A stretch of 64,000 bases of DNA from Gracilaria domingensis (Eukaryota; Rhodophyta; Florideophyceae; Gracilariales; Gracilariaceae): positions 1 to 64,000 of the forward strand of contig VCMS01000205.1 in NCBI GenBank assembly GCA_022539475.1, in the 5' to 3' direction. The notes under the pieces are model-generated. The model made no database searches. It had not been told where the DNA came from and saw only the letters and a program-made list of their open reading frames with translations. This document shows positions 33,101 through 41,777 of the stretch, in pieces; position 1 is the first letter of the stretch; each line of letters opens with the position of its first letter. A program made the translations under genes and the position numbers.

Positions 33101-35583
33101 GCGTCAAGCTGCATAAGTATTCCAAGAAGTTAGCACTATTCCCTGCTAGGGCTCCACTGGAGTTTGTGGCTATCGATCTACTCGGCGAGGTTATTCGCAC
33201 CCGCCGGGGAAACCGGTTTTTGCTTGTTATCACCGACCGCTTTTCTAAGCTGGTACGGACTGTGCCTTTAAAGAAGGTTACTGCTAGTGCGGTCGCCCAA
33301 GCTTTCGTTACTCACTGGGTTTTTTTCTACGGACCGCCGATTGACTTACTATCGGATAATGGACCGCAGTTCACGGCTAAGTTCTTTCAGGACGTATGCC
33401 GCATCTTGCGGATCCAAAACTGGTTTACGACAACATATCATCCCCAGAGTAATGGGCAGGTTGAGCGTTTTAACCGCACGATGCTCAACGCATTGCGGAC
33501 GTTTGTTGCCGAGCATCCGTCGGAATGGGATCAGTACACCGATGCGGTGACTTATGCCTACAATACGCAGGTTCATCGCACGACTCGAATCTCGCCGTTC
33601 GAGCTTGTGCTATCACGCGTCCCACCTTCGGTGGCTATCGAGCCACAGCCAACTTTGGATAAGTTTCCGTCGCCCCGTCTACACAGGGACGCCTGGAAGG
33701 ACTGGCTTAAGAACATTATCCCTACAGTTGGGCAGCATATCGCTAAGGCCCAGGCCGCATACAAGCGGAATTTCGACGCTAGAGTGCGTAAGAATGCCCC
33801 TCAGATCAGGGAAGGTAGCTTTGCCTTCGTACGGAAGGAGTACTACAACCCTGAAAAGGAGAAGCGCCACAAGCTTTCTCCTATCGCGGACGGCCCGTTC
33901 CGGGTTATTGCTGTCACCGACACAACGGTTGTCCTTGATATCAAGGGAGAGCACGAGCGTTTGTCGCTAGATCGCATAACGCCTGCGCCAAAGCCTGTTT
34001 CGCAGGATTCGCTACCGTCATCGTCGGCCCCTACCGCACCCACTGTGGAAACAGCCGTCGAAACGGAAACAGACGCCGCGGCGGGTACTCGCACTCAACC
34101 GTCTGTGTTGCCGCATCCGGATCGCGGACTTGCTCATCTGCCTGCTAAGCCGGAATCTGACCGGTCGGTCTCCAATGCCGCACATGTGCACACGCGGATA
34201 AGGGCCCCTATGGGGATACTCGCCGCCACCCCCGACACTCCCACTGAGGAGGGGGAGGAGGCAGGTCGTTCTTTTTCGTTGTCGCCGTCGTCGACGGAGT
34301 CGCCTTCGCAGGCCTCTGTATCGCACGCAAGTCGTGATGAATGCACGTCAACGCGCGACACACAGCCGGAGAGCCGGAAAGAAGAGAACGACGCGCAGCT
34401 ACCGCGGAAGCCTCAAGAAGAGGAAGATCACTCTCGCTCACCACCGCCGTCGCGAACGGAGTTACGCGTGCAGGCCCAAGAACGGGAACACAGTACCGAT
34501 GTGGTACGTGATTTGCAGCCGGAAAGCCGGAGGGATCGCACAGTTTCGCGGAGGCCTTCTGGGAAGGACGCCACCTCGGTGACGATTGCAGCCGGAAGAC
34601 CGGAAGAGAAGGAGGCGCCGTTACCACGGAAGGCTGAGGTGGAAGGCACCACTATGGTGAATCGCAAAGCCGGAAGTCCGGAGAAAGAAGAGTTAGTTCG
34701 AAAAAACCGTGCTGTTACGGCAGACCCGACTTCGGGAGATTTTGGTGCAGCACCGAGTGCCAAAGCCGTCAAAAAGACGGAACCAACCACCAGTGTGGCG
34801 AACAGTCAAGCCACAGCAAGTGGGCAGCACTCAAGCACTGACGACGCATGCATGTCGCGCCAAGTGTCGAGCTCCGTGGGAGATCCGCCTCCAACCGAGG
34901 ATTACAGTGCGCAAGCCGGGCACGTGCCAGCCACAGACCTGGCGCCGTCTAAAAACGGTTCAAAAAATTCCGAATTTGAATCGGCTCTTGACAGCTATGC
35001 AAAGGCGCAGGTGTCGCAAACCGCAGCGCGCGGCGAACCGCCGCCACGGCACGTGCCAGAACACCACTCGCTGGCTCACCGCTCTGCGGACCGTTCACCG
35101 TCGCAACGGGAGATTGTGCCGGAACGCCGGAAGCTCGCTACTCGAGAAGACCGAAGCACGGTCACAGCCCAGCAGCATGGGGAGAAGAACCAGGAATCTG
35201 GAAGCATGGTGGTCAGGAAAGTACCATGGTCACGGAGACCAAAGCCTGGCGTACAGGATGTACTGTCGTCAGGACGGAAGCCGATCACGAACGACGATGC
35301 CCACGACGGGAGAAGCGATGACTACGCCTCGAAAGAGGATTCTTCAAGTAAGCCGCACACAGAGCGGAGTGTTCTCGATGAGGAATATGTCATTGACCGT
35401 CTGGTAAGTCACGGCTACGCCCCTGACGGGGAACTACTGTATCGAGTCCGTTGGTACGGCTACGCCTCTTCACAGGATACGCACGAGCCCATTGAGCACT
35501 TGCCTCGCTCGAAGGTCTTGCAGTACCACCGTCGCACACGGACACCGATACCGGCTACGCTGGACAAGGCCCAAGTGGGTTGA
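30169..35583 (+). CDS. pol: Pol of chromovirus B with chromodomain
   Basis: Open frame of 1804 residues, long for a Gypsy pol. In order: aspartic protease (LDTGAGPNFLVE, near residue 55), RT (FCIDYRKLNAARVKD, then catalytic YLDDIIVYS near residue 550), RNase H (VDTDASDYQVG, HTDHSALRWLL), integrase with HHCC zinc finger (LSAHPGGRKLYYTLRK, CSDCAKNR) and DDE core (VAIDLLGEV, LLSDNGPQF, HPQSNGQVERFN). After integrase comes an unusually long (about 450 residues) hydrophilic linker, rich in Ser, Pro, Glu and Arg. It ends in a chromodomain (YRVRWYGYASSQDTHEP) at residues about 1735-1790. The first Met used may not be the true start, since protease begins near residue 50. It looks whole. Confidence 0.92.
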   Translation: MDSEHLGVLRRPWIRSKNSRFPDRVLVMAKRNYKVYADLGVSDQYMVRQLSVLDTGAGPNFLVESMIPPHLRSRVRAAPQIDIADVNNRPLSTVGVIDLLVRLGRYVAKLDFVVCKQLAAPVILGCDFCDRFVDAIRPRKQTIEIEDGTTVPIVRRPLRRALKKQVPLPAAQKPTADERKSTKLRVARPISIPPESQVWVTVTSPQCGLQTVQPLPALQEKHQLALANGIVFVEPEQPFQVLVANFSRFPQRLVRSQVIGSLLPHPAAIVPTQVSIAEVLGILEAEEGEAERNNSETTGPNSSSEDATPTSSDANNRSLSKEAMPTSSGSNDTDLSAADTKDKAVQELESLDLEHVPETHRDKLRHMLEEFTPMWDGTLGKIGITEHRIDLLPNTRPISQHPYRAGPTARQEEKAQVEKMLRAGVIEPAQSPWASPVVLAPKADGSWRFCIDYRKLNAARVKDVYPIPRMDECIDSLGDAKVFTTLDANWGYWQVPVRAEDRDKTAFVCHEGLYRFNRMPFGLTNAPATFQRAVDILLARFKWKTCLVYLDDIIVYSSNLDEHLTHVRDVMRVLRDAGITLKLKKCEFFTETVRYLGHVIRPGRLSIDEVRVKSLKEAKHPRTQTELRSFLGLCNVYRRFIPNFADIAAPLNELLRKGQAVDLEEFDDHKVAAFSSLVDAVTSPPVLSLPRAGLPYAVDTDASDYQVGCALFQTTNDGERLPIGYWSRSLNVHERNYSVSEKECLAVVWALQTLRPYLIGTRFIVHTDHSALRWLLSIAEPSGRLMRWRLRLSEFDFEIRYKKGLLNTQADALSRLETAAEAAPVDDLEIPCFLVEDGSSDAHEESEGWDIYDAVLAMSDTQPEPGSFVPIKPEELIREQHTDRFCTEIRSRLNGGAQLPFVENDQGFLIRTVGNRPQIVVPHSLQSRVLHLSHYAKLSAHPGGRKLYYTLRKDFYWPAMAFDAYATVRGCSDCAKNRVKLHKYSKKLALFPARAPLEFVAIDLLGEVIRTRRGNRFLLVITDRFSKLVRTVPLKKVTASAVAQAFVTHWVFFYGPPIDLLSDNGPQFTAKFFQDVCRILRIQNWFTTTYHPQSNGQVERFNRTMLNALRTFVAEHPSEWDQYTDAVTYAYNTQVHRTTRISPFELVLSRVPPSVAIEPQPTLDKFPSPRLHRDAWKDWLKNIIPTVGQHIAKAQAAYKRNFDARVRKNAPQIREGSFAFVRKEYYNPEKEKRHKLSPIADGPFRVIAVTDTTVVLDIKGEHERLSLDRITPAPKPVSQDSLPSSSAPTAPTVETAVETETDAAAGTRTQPSVLPHPDRGLAHLPAKPESDRSVSNAAHVHTRIRAPMGILAATPDTPTEEGEEAGRSFSLSPSSTESPSQASVSHASRDECTSTRDTQPESRKEENDAQLPRKPQEEEDHSRSPPPSRTELRVQAQEREHSTDVVRDLQPESRRDRTVSRRPSGKDATSVTIAAGRPEEKEAPLPRKAEVEGTTMVNRKAGSPEKEELVRKNRAVTADPTSGDFGAAPSAKAVKKTEPTTSVANSQATASGQHSSTDDACMSRQVSSSVGDPPPTEDYSAQAGHVPATDLAPSKNGSKNSEFESALDSYAKAQVSQTAARGEPPPRHVPEHHSLAHRSADRSPSQREIVPERRKLATREDRSTVTAQQHGEKNQESGSMVVRKVPWSRRPKPGVQDVLSSGRKPITNDDAHDGRSDDYASKEDSSSKPHTERSVLDEEYVIDRLVSHGYAPDGELLYRVRWYGYASSQDTHEPIEHLPRSKVLQYHRRTRTPIPATLDKAQVG

Positions 35584-35608
35584 CCACCCACGTCCCTATT
35601 GAGCGCAG

Positions 35609-35893
35609 CCGTCTCAGACGGAATATGCCGCCTCATGCGGACAGTATTGCATTACGCAAGAATATGCCGCGTCAAGCGGGTGCAACTAAGTTAACTTGAG
35701 ATCACTTAGCCGCCTCAGGCGGACCAGGCCGCTCTAAGCGGACAGCTTTTTGCTGAACAAACATGCCGCGAAATGCGGAAGCCACTTACAGTGGAGAAGA
35801 AGATAAAGAAGAAAGAAGCCTAAGAAGAAGGAGAAGAAGCCAGGAAACTGGAAGGAAGACTAAGAAGTTTTATCGCTACAGCCGCTTGTGCGG
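35609..35893 (+). repeat. Array of seven CCG-N-CGG mini-palindromes after pol of B
   Basis: Within 285 bp just after the pol stop are CCGTCTCAGACGG (35609), CCGCCTCATGCGG (35628), CCGCGTCAAGCGG (35667), CCGCCTCAGGCGG (35710), CCGCTCTAAGCGG (35729), CCGCGAAATGCGG (35766) and CCGCTTGTGCGG (35882). Each has a 4-5 bp stem and a variable 3-5 base loop. The stems vary with their partners. The stretch has no coding frame. Confidence 0.8.
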
Positions 35894-35950
35894 AAAAGTT
35901 ACCCCTCTCTTGTGGGCCATTCGCAACAGCCTCAAACGAGGTATTGCCCA

Positions 35951-35965
35951 CTGAGAAGGGGGAGA
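35951..35965 (+). other. Post-pol purine tract of chromovirus B
   Basis: CTGAGAAGGGGGAGA, identical over 15 bases to the terminal polypurine tract at 37930-37944. The two copies bracket the antisense ORF. Confidence 0.75.
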
Positions 35966-36091
35966 GCAAGACGAAGAGTTTGAGCCAAGCCAGCACGGCT
36001 GGAGAAGTTTACCTCTAACTATTGAGTCGCCCCTCATCATCGGGGTCTATCGCGGACTACCGTAGCCCGTCGGGGATCGCGAGCCGGGGAA

Positions 36092-37891
36092 TTACGCGCC
36101 GGACGGTCCAGCACCTGGGGTGCCCCCACTACCGGGAGCCCCGGAGAAGCGCTGTGCCGCTATTGCTTGCAACTCCGACTCGTCGGTCACCGTATCGGGA
36201 ACGGCCACTCCCACGCCTCGAAGGAAGTCGCGAATGACCGCCGCTCGCGGAGTGAGAGAAGAACTGCCGCCCACGGCGGATGCTACATCCTGAGCCCACG
36301 GGCCGGTCGGAGCGGGAGCCGCTACAGCGGGTGGGTCAACGATCACGACTTCGTCGTCATCTCCCGTAGCGTCGGGCTCCGAGGCAACCCCCACTGGGCT
36401 CCCCTCATCCATGGGACTTCCTCCCTCTGCAGGGTCATCACCGTCATCGTCGACGTATACGAACCCACGCGGGTGCCCTTCCGGGATATATCGCTCCTCT
36501 CGGCGGCGACCAGCCGCCTCAGCGGGACCAATTACCTCCCAAATCTATGGGTCAAAGTATACAAAGTCGCCGGCGTTGACGTTCCGTCCGGGAGAATGGT
36601 CCGACTGCTGACGGACTCCGTCGGAAACCTGGCTAGCAGGCACCTCATTCCAGTCAATCTGGTCAATGACGTCCACCAACGCGGTGGCTTCGCGCGCATT
36701 GCGGACCGAGCCGAGCACTTCGGAGAGATCCAACGCTCGGATCGCTTGCCGGATGAGTTCCGGGATGAACCAAACTCGGTACGAATCATATGCCTCGATG
36801 AGGAGGAAAGCCGCAACGCGGACGGTCCATTCTGTTGCCAGGATGCTCCACAGGCCGCGAGGCGGATCGTTCATGAAGTACGAGCCTATGTAAGTTAGGC
36901 AGGGCGGTAGCTCTACGTGACACCCTCGTGGGACTTCGACCGCAGGCCAGAATGACGGCAGCGGCAGGTATCGTCCAGTATGGGAGTGACGCGCAATGCG
37001 TTCCACCTCCGTGCACTGGTACGGCACCAGTACCCCGAAGCGGGAACGCCATTTCCTCTCGAATCGGAGGCCTTCATGAAATTGAGACCGTCCAGGACGG
37101 CGAAGGAACCGGAACTCGGCGCGAAGGATCGGCCGCGCCCACAGGATCAACTCCTGCTGCGGCTGAACGGTATCCGAATATCGGTCAATTTCGTCCAACG
37201 CGTTGGCTAGATGGTCGCCGTAGTCGACCTCGCCGAAAGTTCGGTAACGTGCCACATCGTACTGGTACTGTGCCGGCACCGGATGTTCGTTCGGAGCTCG
37301 GAAGTGTCGCGCGTACCCAATGCGGGCCATCTCATTGCGAGCGAATTGTCTCGTCTCGTTTCGACCTACAAACAGGCAGCTCGGTATAACCGCAACGCGG
37401 GCGATCCAGTCCCATGAACGGGTAACGTCAGCAGGAAGCCCACCAGGGAGTTGACCGTCGACAGCGTACGAGTCGACGAGCTCTGTATCCCGAACGGCTT
37501 CGGCGTCAAACCAGGGAGCCTGGGCAAAAAGGAAACTGTGCCGGTGCGGATCCCGGATGCGTAAGGCGCCTGCGGTAGGCCATCCACCCAGCGTAGCTGG
37601 CCTCTCGGCGTTGAACCAATCCCACACGGGCGCGGGACCAGCACGAGCTGGAGCGTGATCTTGTCCGGAAGAACCCGGCTGGGAGGCAGCCGCCGACTGC
37701 GGGAGAGGTACAGACCGGAACGGCGGGTTCGACACTTGCATGCGTGCCGTCGAGGACGGAGGGCCGTTCGGTGCGTTGGACATCGCGGAAGGGCTCGAGA
37801 TGACGAGGTTCGCTACTGACACCGGAGGTGTTGGTGGCTCCGAACAGTTCTCGGCAGACCCGTCTTGGGAGACTTCCTTATATCCCTCCAT
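36092..37891 (-). pseudogene. Antisense accessory ORF of chromovirus B, partly open
   Basis: Minus-strand coding region opposite to gag-pol, starting 39 bp inside the terminal purine tract. The main frame (36545-37891) has 448 residues. A second frame (36092-36412) carries an acidic, Pro/Ala/Gly-rich end. The N-terminus is Ser/Pro-rich. The middle is rich in aromatic and charged residues (WDWFNAERPATLGG, FLFAQAPWFDAEAVRD, LPSFWPAVEVPRGCHVELP). The late part (WTVRVAAFLLIEAYDSYRVW, IRALDLSEVL) aligns by pattern with the antisense regions of A and C. No signal peptide or membrane anchor is visible. Its function is unknown. It has at least one break. Confidence 0.65.
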
Positions 37892-37929
37892 CGCGAGGCG
37901 TATCGAGCCGACGGAGTCGGTGTCTCAGC

Positions 37930-37944
37930 CTGAGAAGGGGGAGA
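37930..37944 (+). other. Terminal polypurine tract of chromovirus B
   Basis: CTGAGAAGGGGGAGA directly abutting the 3' LTR, the standard place for the plus-strand primer of LTR elements. Confidence 0.85.
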
Positions 37945-38801
37945 TGTAGAGCAAAACGCCCTTTGTGGGGATGCACCGAGGTGCTTTTCATAGTTTGTTG
38001 ATCCGTTACCGGCTTCGACACCTCAGGTTATGAGAGGCTACTGGGGTAGTGCCCCTATTTTGGGGTATGCCTAGGAAGGGTAGTATTTCTGCACACGTGT
38101 GCCAAGTTGGCCCGATCGCGCGGGCCCCGTGGCAAGCATGCCACGGGGGCACACCTGTAGTGTATTGGCCGGCAGCGCCGGATAGTTAGATATTTTAATT
38201 GATATTTTCAAGTGCCGTATATAAGTGGCGGCACTTGCCGCCACTGTACGGGAAGTAAACCTCAACGAGGCCTTTGGCTCTGATCTTCTTGCCGCTTGCG
38301 CACGGTCACAAGCCCCATCCTGGGGAATACCGCCGCAATTCCGGGCTGATCAACCAACCTCCGTCCCTGAGGAGTACTAATCCGTCGTCACGGCACTTTT
38401 CTTATCTATTTTATTGTTTTCATTTCCGTCTTACGGCTTTCACTACTCTGCCCTACATTGTAGGTTTGTCCCATTTGTCTCGGGAGTTTTCCCGCTTATC
38501 GCGAGTCAGTGCTCCGCAGTGCGGCTCGTTTGTTGATCTTTTGTCGTCCCATACCGTTGGGCTGGATACCCCCACTCGCTGTGGCTCGCCGGAACCATCC
38601 GGATACCTACGCCGATTCTACCCCTTCTACCTCCAACTGCACGCCCAGATCGGGGCCACCCGGATTTACACCCGGCTCGTGTTGGCCTTATCGGAGGGTT
38701 CTGCCGCTCGACTGCCCTTCACAGGGAGCAGGGCCTGAACACCCTGAGGTGCTCGTCAGCGACGCGGCTTGTTGTTTTCCCGTCAAGGGTTTTGCACCAC
38801 A
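37945..38801 (+). repeat. 3' LTR of chromovirus B
   Basis: 857 bp, the same length as the 5' copy and about 99 percent identical to it. Preceded by the purine tract CTGAGAAGGGGGAGA (37930-37944) and followed by the target duplication GATAT. Confidence 0.93.
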
Positions 38802-38806
38802 GATAT

Positions 38807-38906
38807 CTTGACTAAGGCTTTGGTTCATGACCTATTTTTCAAGCATCGTGCAACCTTGAAGATGACTCCTTTTCAGTTCGAAGCGAGATCTCAGAAAGTA
38901 AACTGA
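38807..38906 (+). pseudogene. C-terminal end of Copia E pol, beyond the chromovirus B insertion
   Basis: Directly after the right GATAT duplication of element B the plus strand reads LTKALVHDLFFKHRA and ends at a stop near 38906. LTKAL is the usual end of Copia RNase H/pol proteins. AT-rich DNA to about 39180 may hold the lost 3' LTR, but I could not pair it with a 5' copy. Confidence 0.65.
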
Positions 38907-39180
38907 GCCGCTGACGTGCTGCGGTCGTAAATTTTATTTGAATATTTGCACTTGGTTTATATTTGACGGCTTGTGCTTATGTAAGCGTAGCACCCATTTA
39001 AATTTGTATCTCTGTTCAAATGGCTTCCGCTCTAGTTTGCATTGTGTTGCAACACTTGGTTTCAATAGAGTCTGTAGGCTTGAATATGTGTCTATATAAG
39101 ACCAAGGGTGCTCCTGGATGCATGGAGAACTCCAAGCCAACCCAATCAAAAGCTTTTATTTTTAAGAGTATTTTCTAACA

Positions 39181-40050
39181 ATTAGAACTGAGTTTCGACG
39201 GAATGCCTTCATCTTGGGGTGTCGTTTTGTTTTGCTCCTGCTTACTTTGAGGAGAATTTTTTCGTTATGGTGCTTAATTAGGTCGAAGGTTAGCGGGAGT
39301 CGAAGTTCATCAGTTTTGTTTTAGGTTTGACACAATAGTGCTTAGGATGCCTACTCTAATAAAAATGTAAAAAAGTTTATCATATATTATGGGGCTTGTC
39401 GTAAAGAACTTAGTCACCGAAGGACATTTTACCTATCTTCTTTTTTGCCGATATGCTAGTGCTGAGGCATTTCTAAAGGAAAGATATCTGTCTAATTGCT
39501 CTGTTTAGTTTCGGTGGCATTCCGATTTTCAAATTCTTAAATGCAATCGCGCGTGACTAGGTTGTTATGCCAGGGTAGCCACGCGTATGATGTTGCAGAA
39601 ACTTACAGCTGCAATTGGTCGGGCAGTTAAGGTCTGGTGCGTGGACTGGTTTGCAGTTGAACGCGGGAGCGGGGAGAGCAAGCGGAGCATTCTCTGGAGT
39701 GCACTGCTTTACCGCCGGCGAGTCGGGCAATCGCCGGATCGGTCTTGCAATTTATTTAATGCCAGGCGCCGCAATAGGCGGCGCCACTGTGCGCCCCCGA
39801 AGCCTTGCCGGCAAACGTGTCGCGCGCATACACTGCGCTCGCCTCGCAAGATGCAACCGGCGACTAATATTGGCGGCCATTTGCAGGGCAGCGGGCTGGG
39901 GAGGGGCAGAAGGGGGGGCGCGTCGGCGGTGGGAGGCGTCGCGCGGACGGGCCAAAGGAGATAGAGCGGGCGCAGCGGGTGGAGAAGATGGGCGCGCGGT
40001 TGTGGAAAGTGCACGCTGTTGCGGTGCGCGGCGGCACCTTGCAGCCGCCG
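39181..40050. other. Spacer, AT-rich then GC-rich, no gene recognised
   Basis: 39181-39580 is AT-rich without clear features. 39590-40050 is GC-rich with overlapping frames on both strands (for example 39615-40055 plus, 146 residues, Ala/Gly/Arg-rich) that look like composition effects. It borders the left end of Copia F. Confidence 0.45.
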
Positions 40051-40144
40051 TGTGATCATGAACGATGACCGTCGCCGTCGTGGGGTGGACGGCGGTTGGG
40101 AGTGATTTATTGGAGTATGCGTGTGCGTGTACAGGTGCGTGAGG
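40051..40144 (-). repeat. Candidate short 3' LTR of Copia F
   Basis: Direct repeat of 46508-46603. Both contain TGATCATGAACGATGACCG and GACGGCGGTTGGGAGTGATT. On the minus strand it ends ATCACA. Similarity stops at both edges, so an LTR of only about 95 bp, or the remains of longer diverged LTRs, are both possible. Confidence 0.5.
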
Positions 40145-40240
40145 ACTCCGAGAGGACCAGCGATTATGCGGGCGCGAAGCTGGAGCTCGTGAAAGTCGCT
40201 CGTGAGGACAGTCTCTCTGAGTTCTGGCGGAATGGCCGCG

Positions 40241-41756
40241 TCAGAGCTGTTTCTTGGATGAGGCGCGAGTCGGCATTACCATCATTTTAGCTTTGAGGTA
40301 CGTGAATGGGACGCGCTTGAGCGGTTTGGTGAGCGTGTCCGCGGTGTTCTCGGAAGAAGCAATGTGTACTAACCGGATGGTTCCTCTATGAATTTGTTCC
40401 CGCAGGTAATGATGACGTATGTCAATGAACTTGCGGCGCCTTGTACACCGGGTGTTCAGAGCAACATAAATTGCTGCGTCATTTTCGATATGAAGTTCGG
40501 TCGTGGGTAAGGACACACCTGTTAAGAAGTGCAGTAGGCGGCGGAGAAACAGTGTGTTTTGCACGGCGGTTGTGCCTGCCACGTATTCGGCTTCGCATGT
40601 GGAGAGAGTTTGAGTTCTTTGTAGTTTTGAAGGCCAGTCAACGGGAGTGCGCCCGTAGCAATTCACTATACCAGTTGTCGAATTGCGCGTGGCCATACCG
40701 CCCGCATAGTCTGAGTCAACGAAAGCGGCGAGTTTTGCTTCGGTGGTGCTAGAGGAATATAGGAGGCCGTGGTTTTTCGTTTGTTTCAGGTATCTTGCGA
40801 GCGCTTTGAGATGGTTCCAGTGGCGGACCGAGAGGTTTGACAATGATCGCGCGAGATTGACAACCATGAAGGCAATATCAGGCCGTGTGCCGTCGGCCAG
40901 CCATCGTAATTCTCCTGCAAGTTCCTGGTAAATTGAGGGGTTATTTGCAAGACAGTCGGCTTCCGTGGTCGGGTGTAAGGGTAATCCAGTGGTGAACGGC
41001 CATTGGCGCCCGTTTGAAGAAACAAGTTGAAGTGTGTTGAGGATGCTGGAGATTGTGTTAGGTTGTGAGAGGTGAATGCTGCCATCCTCTAGGTAGGAGA
41101 ATGTCCAGCCGGTGTAAAGCTTTGAGCGACCCGGCCGGCGGATTGAATACTTCTTGAACAATGCCCCAAACAGGGCATCAAGGAGGGACTGTAAAGTGGC
41201 ACTGACGAAGAAGTCGTCTATATTTAAAACGACGATTGTGAATGATGTGTCAGCTTCTCGCTTCAGAAACAGCGCTGGGTCATCTTCGGATTGTGTGAAG
41301 CCAAGTTCCTTCATATATGCCCAGGCTGGCCGAAGGTAGTTGTATCCTGTAACCGTGTATGCGTTTAACGAGTTGACCGCCTGTTCTGCTGTGTTTGAGG
41401 GAACCGTCGCATCGAGGATGTTGTGTCACAAACACTGACTTATCGAGCTGGTAGTTTTCGTGTGGGAATGCAGAGCGGATATCGAAATGTTCAAGATGAA
41501 GCTTGTGCTGTGCAGTTAGTGCCACAATGAGGCGCGTGGTTACTTTCTGTGAAAGATGAGCAGCCGTTTTGGTTAGGTTGAAGTGTGTATGTGGCTTCAT
41601 GAGATCACCGCGTAGTGCACACCTGGCTCTTCGTTCTGGTTTTGTGCCGTTTGGATTGCGTTTGTAGCGGTACGTCATGGTTAATGGGACCATTTGTTGT
41701 GGCAATTGCGATTTGGGTAGCCAGTTGATGGGCTTCATTGCATCAAATTTGTCCAA
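40241..41756 (-). pseudogene. RT and RNase H of Copia F
   Basis: Frames 41280-41756 and 40241-41314 (357 residues). The first holds the RT start (HLEHFDIRSAFPHENYQLDKSVF). The second holds the RT end (VVLNIDDFFVSAT, LYTGWTFSYLEDG, ELAGELRWLADGTRPDIAF) and a good RNase H (AAFVDSDYAGGMATRNSTTG, STCEAEYVAG, KFIDIRHHYLREQI, NTADTLTKPL). The Copia family signature is clear. The region is broken between the two frames. Confidence 0.8.
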
Positions 41757-41777
41757 CTCGGCATTGTGGGCTATAGC

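Larger units (their letters stand above)
27022..38801 (+). mobile_element. Gypsy chromovirus B, complete and apparently whole
   Basis: 11,780 bp bounded by two 857-bp LTRs (TG...CA) and a perfect five-base target duplication GATAT (27017-27021, 38802-38806) inside Copia E. Internal order: primer-binding site, gag, pol with chromodomain, hairpin array, purine tract, antisense ORF, second purine tract. Gag and pol frames are open. I count about seven differences between the LTRs (0.8 percent), so it is a recent insertion. The antisense region shows at least one break. Confidence 0.93.
18650..39180 (+). mobile_element. Copia retrotransposon E (Ty1/Copia), split by two insertions, broken
   Basis: Plus-strand Ty1/Copia element in three blocks: about 18650-19675, 24907-27021 and 38802-39180. 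The first gap is filled by a DNA element carrying a DIRS-like element, the second by chromovirus B. The coding order (integrase before RT, then RNase H) is that of Copia. LTRs were not found. Both outer limits are estimates from coding homology. It is broken, with many breaks, and is older than everything inserted in it. Confidence 0.75.

Noticed and set aside
36167-36898. 243-residue plus-strand ORF opposite the antisense gene of B
   Set aside because: Low-complexity frame opposite the longer 448-residue frame, which alone shows similarity to A and C.
36092-37891. Antisense ORF as an envelope gene
   Set aside because: Its place after pol recalls env, but it is on the other strand and has no signal peptide, furin-like site or membrane anchor that I can see.
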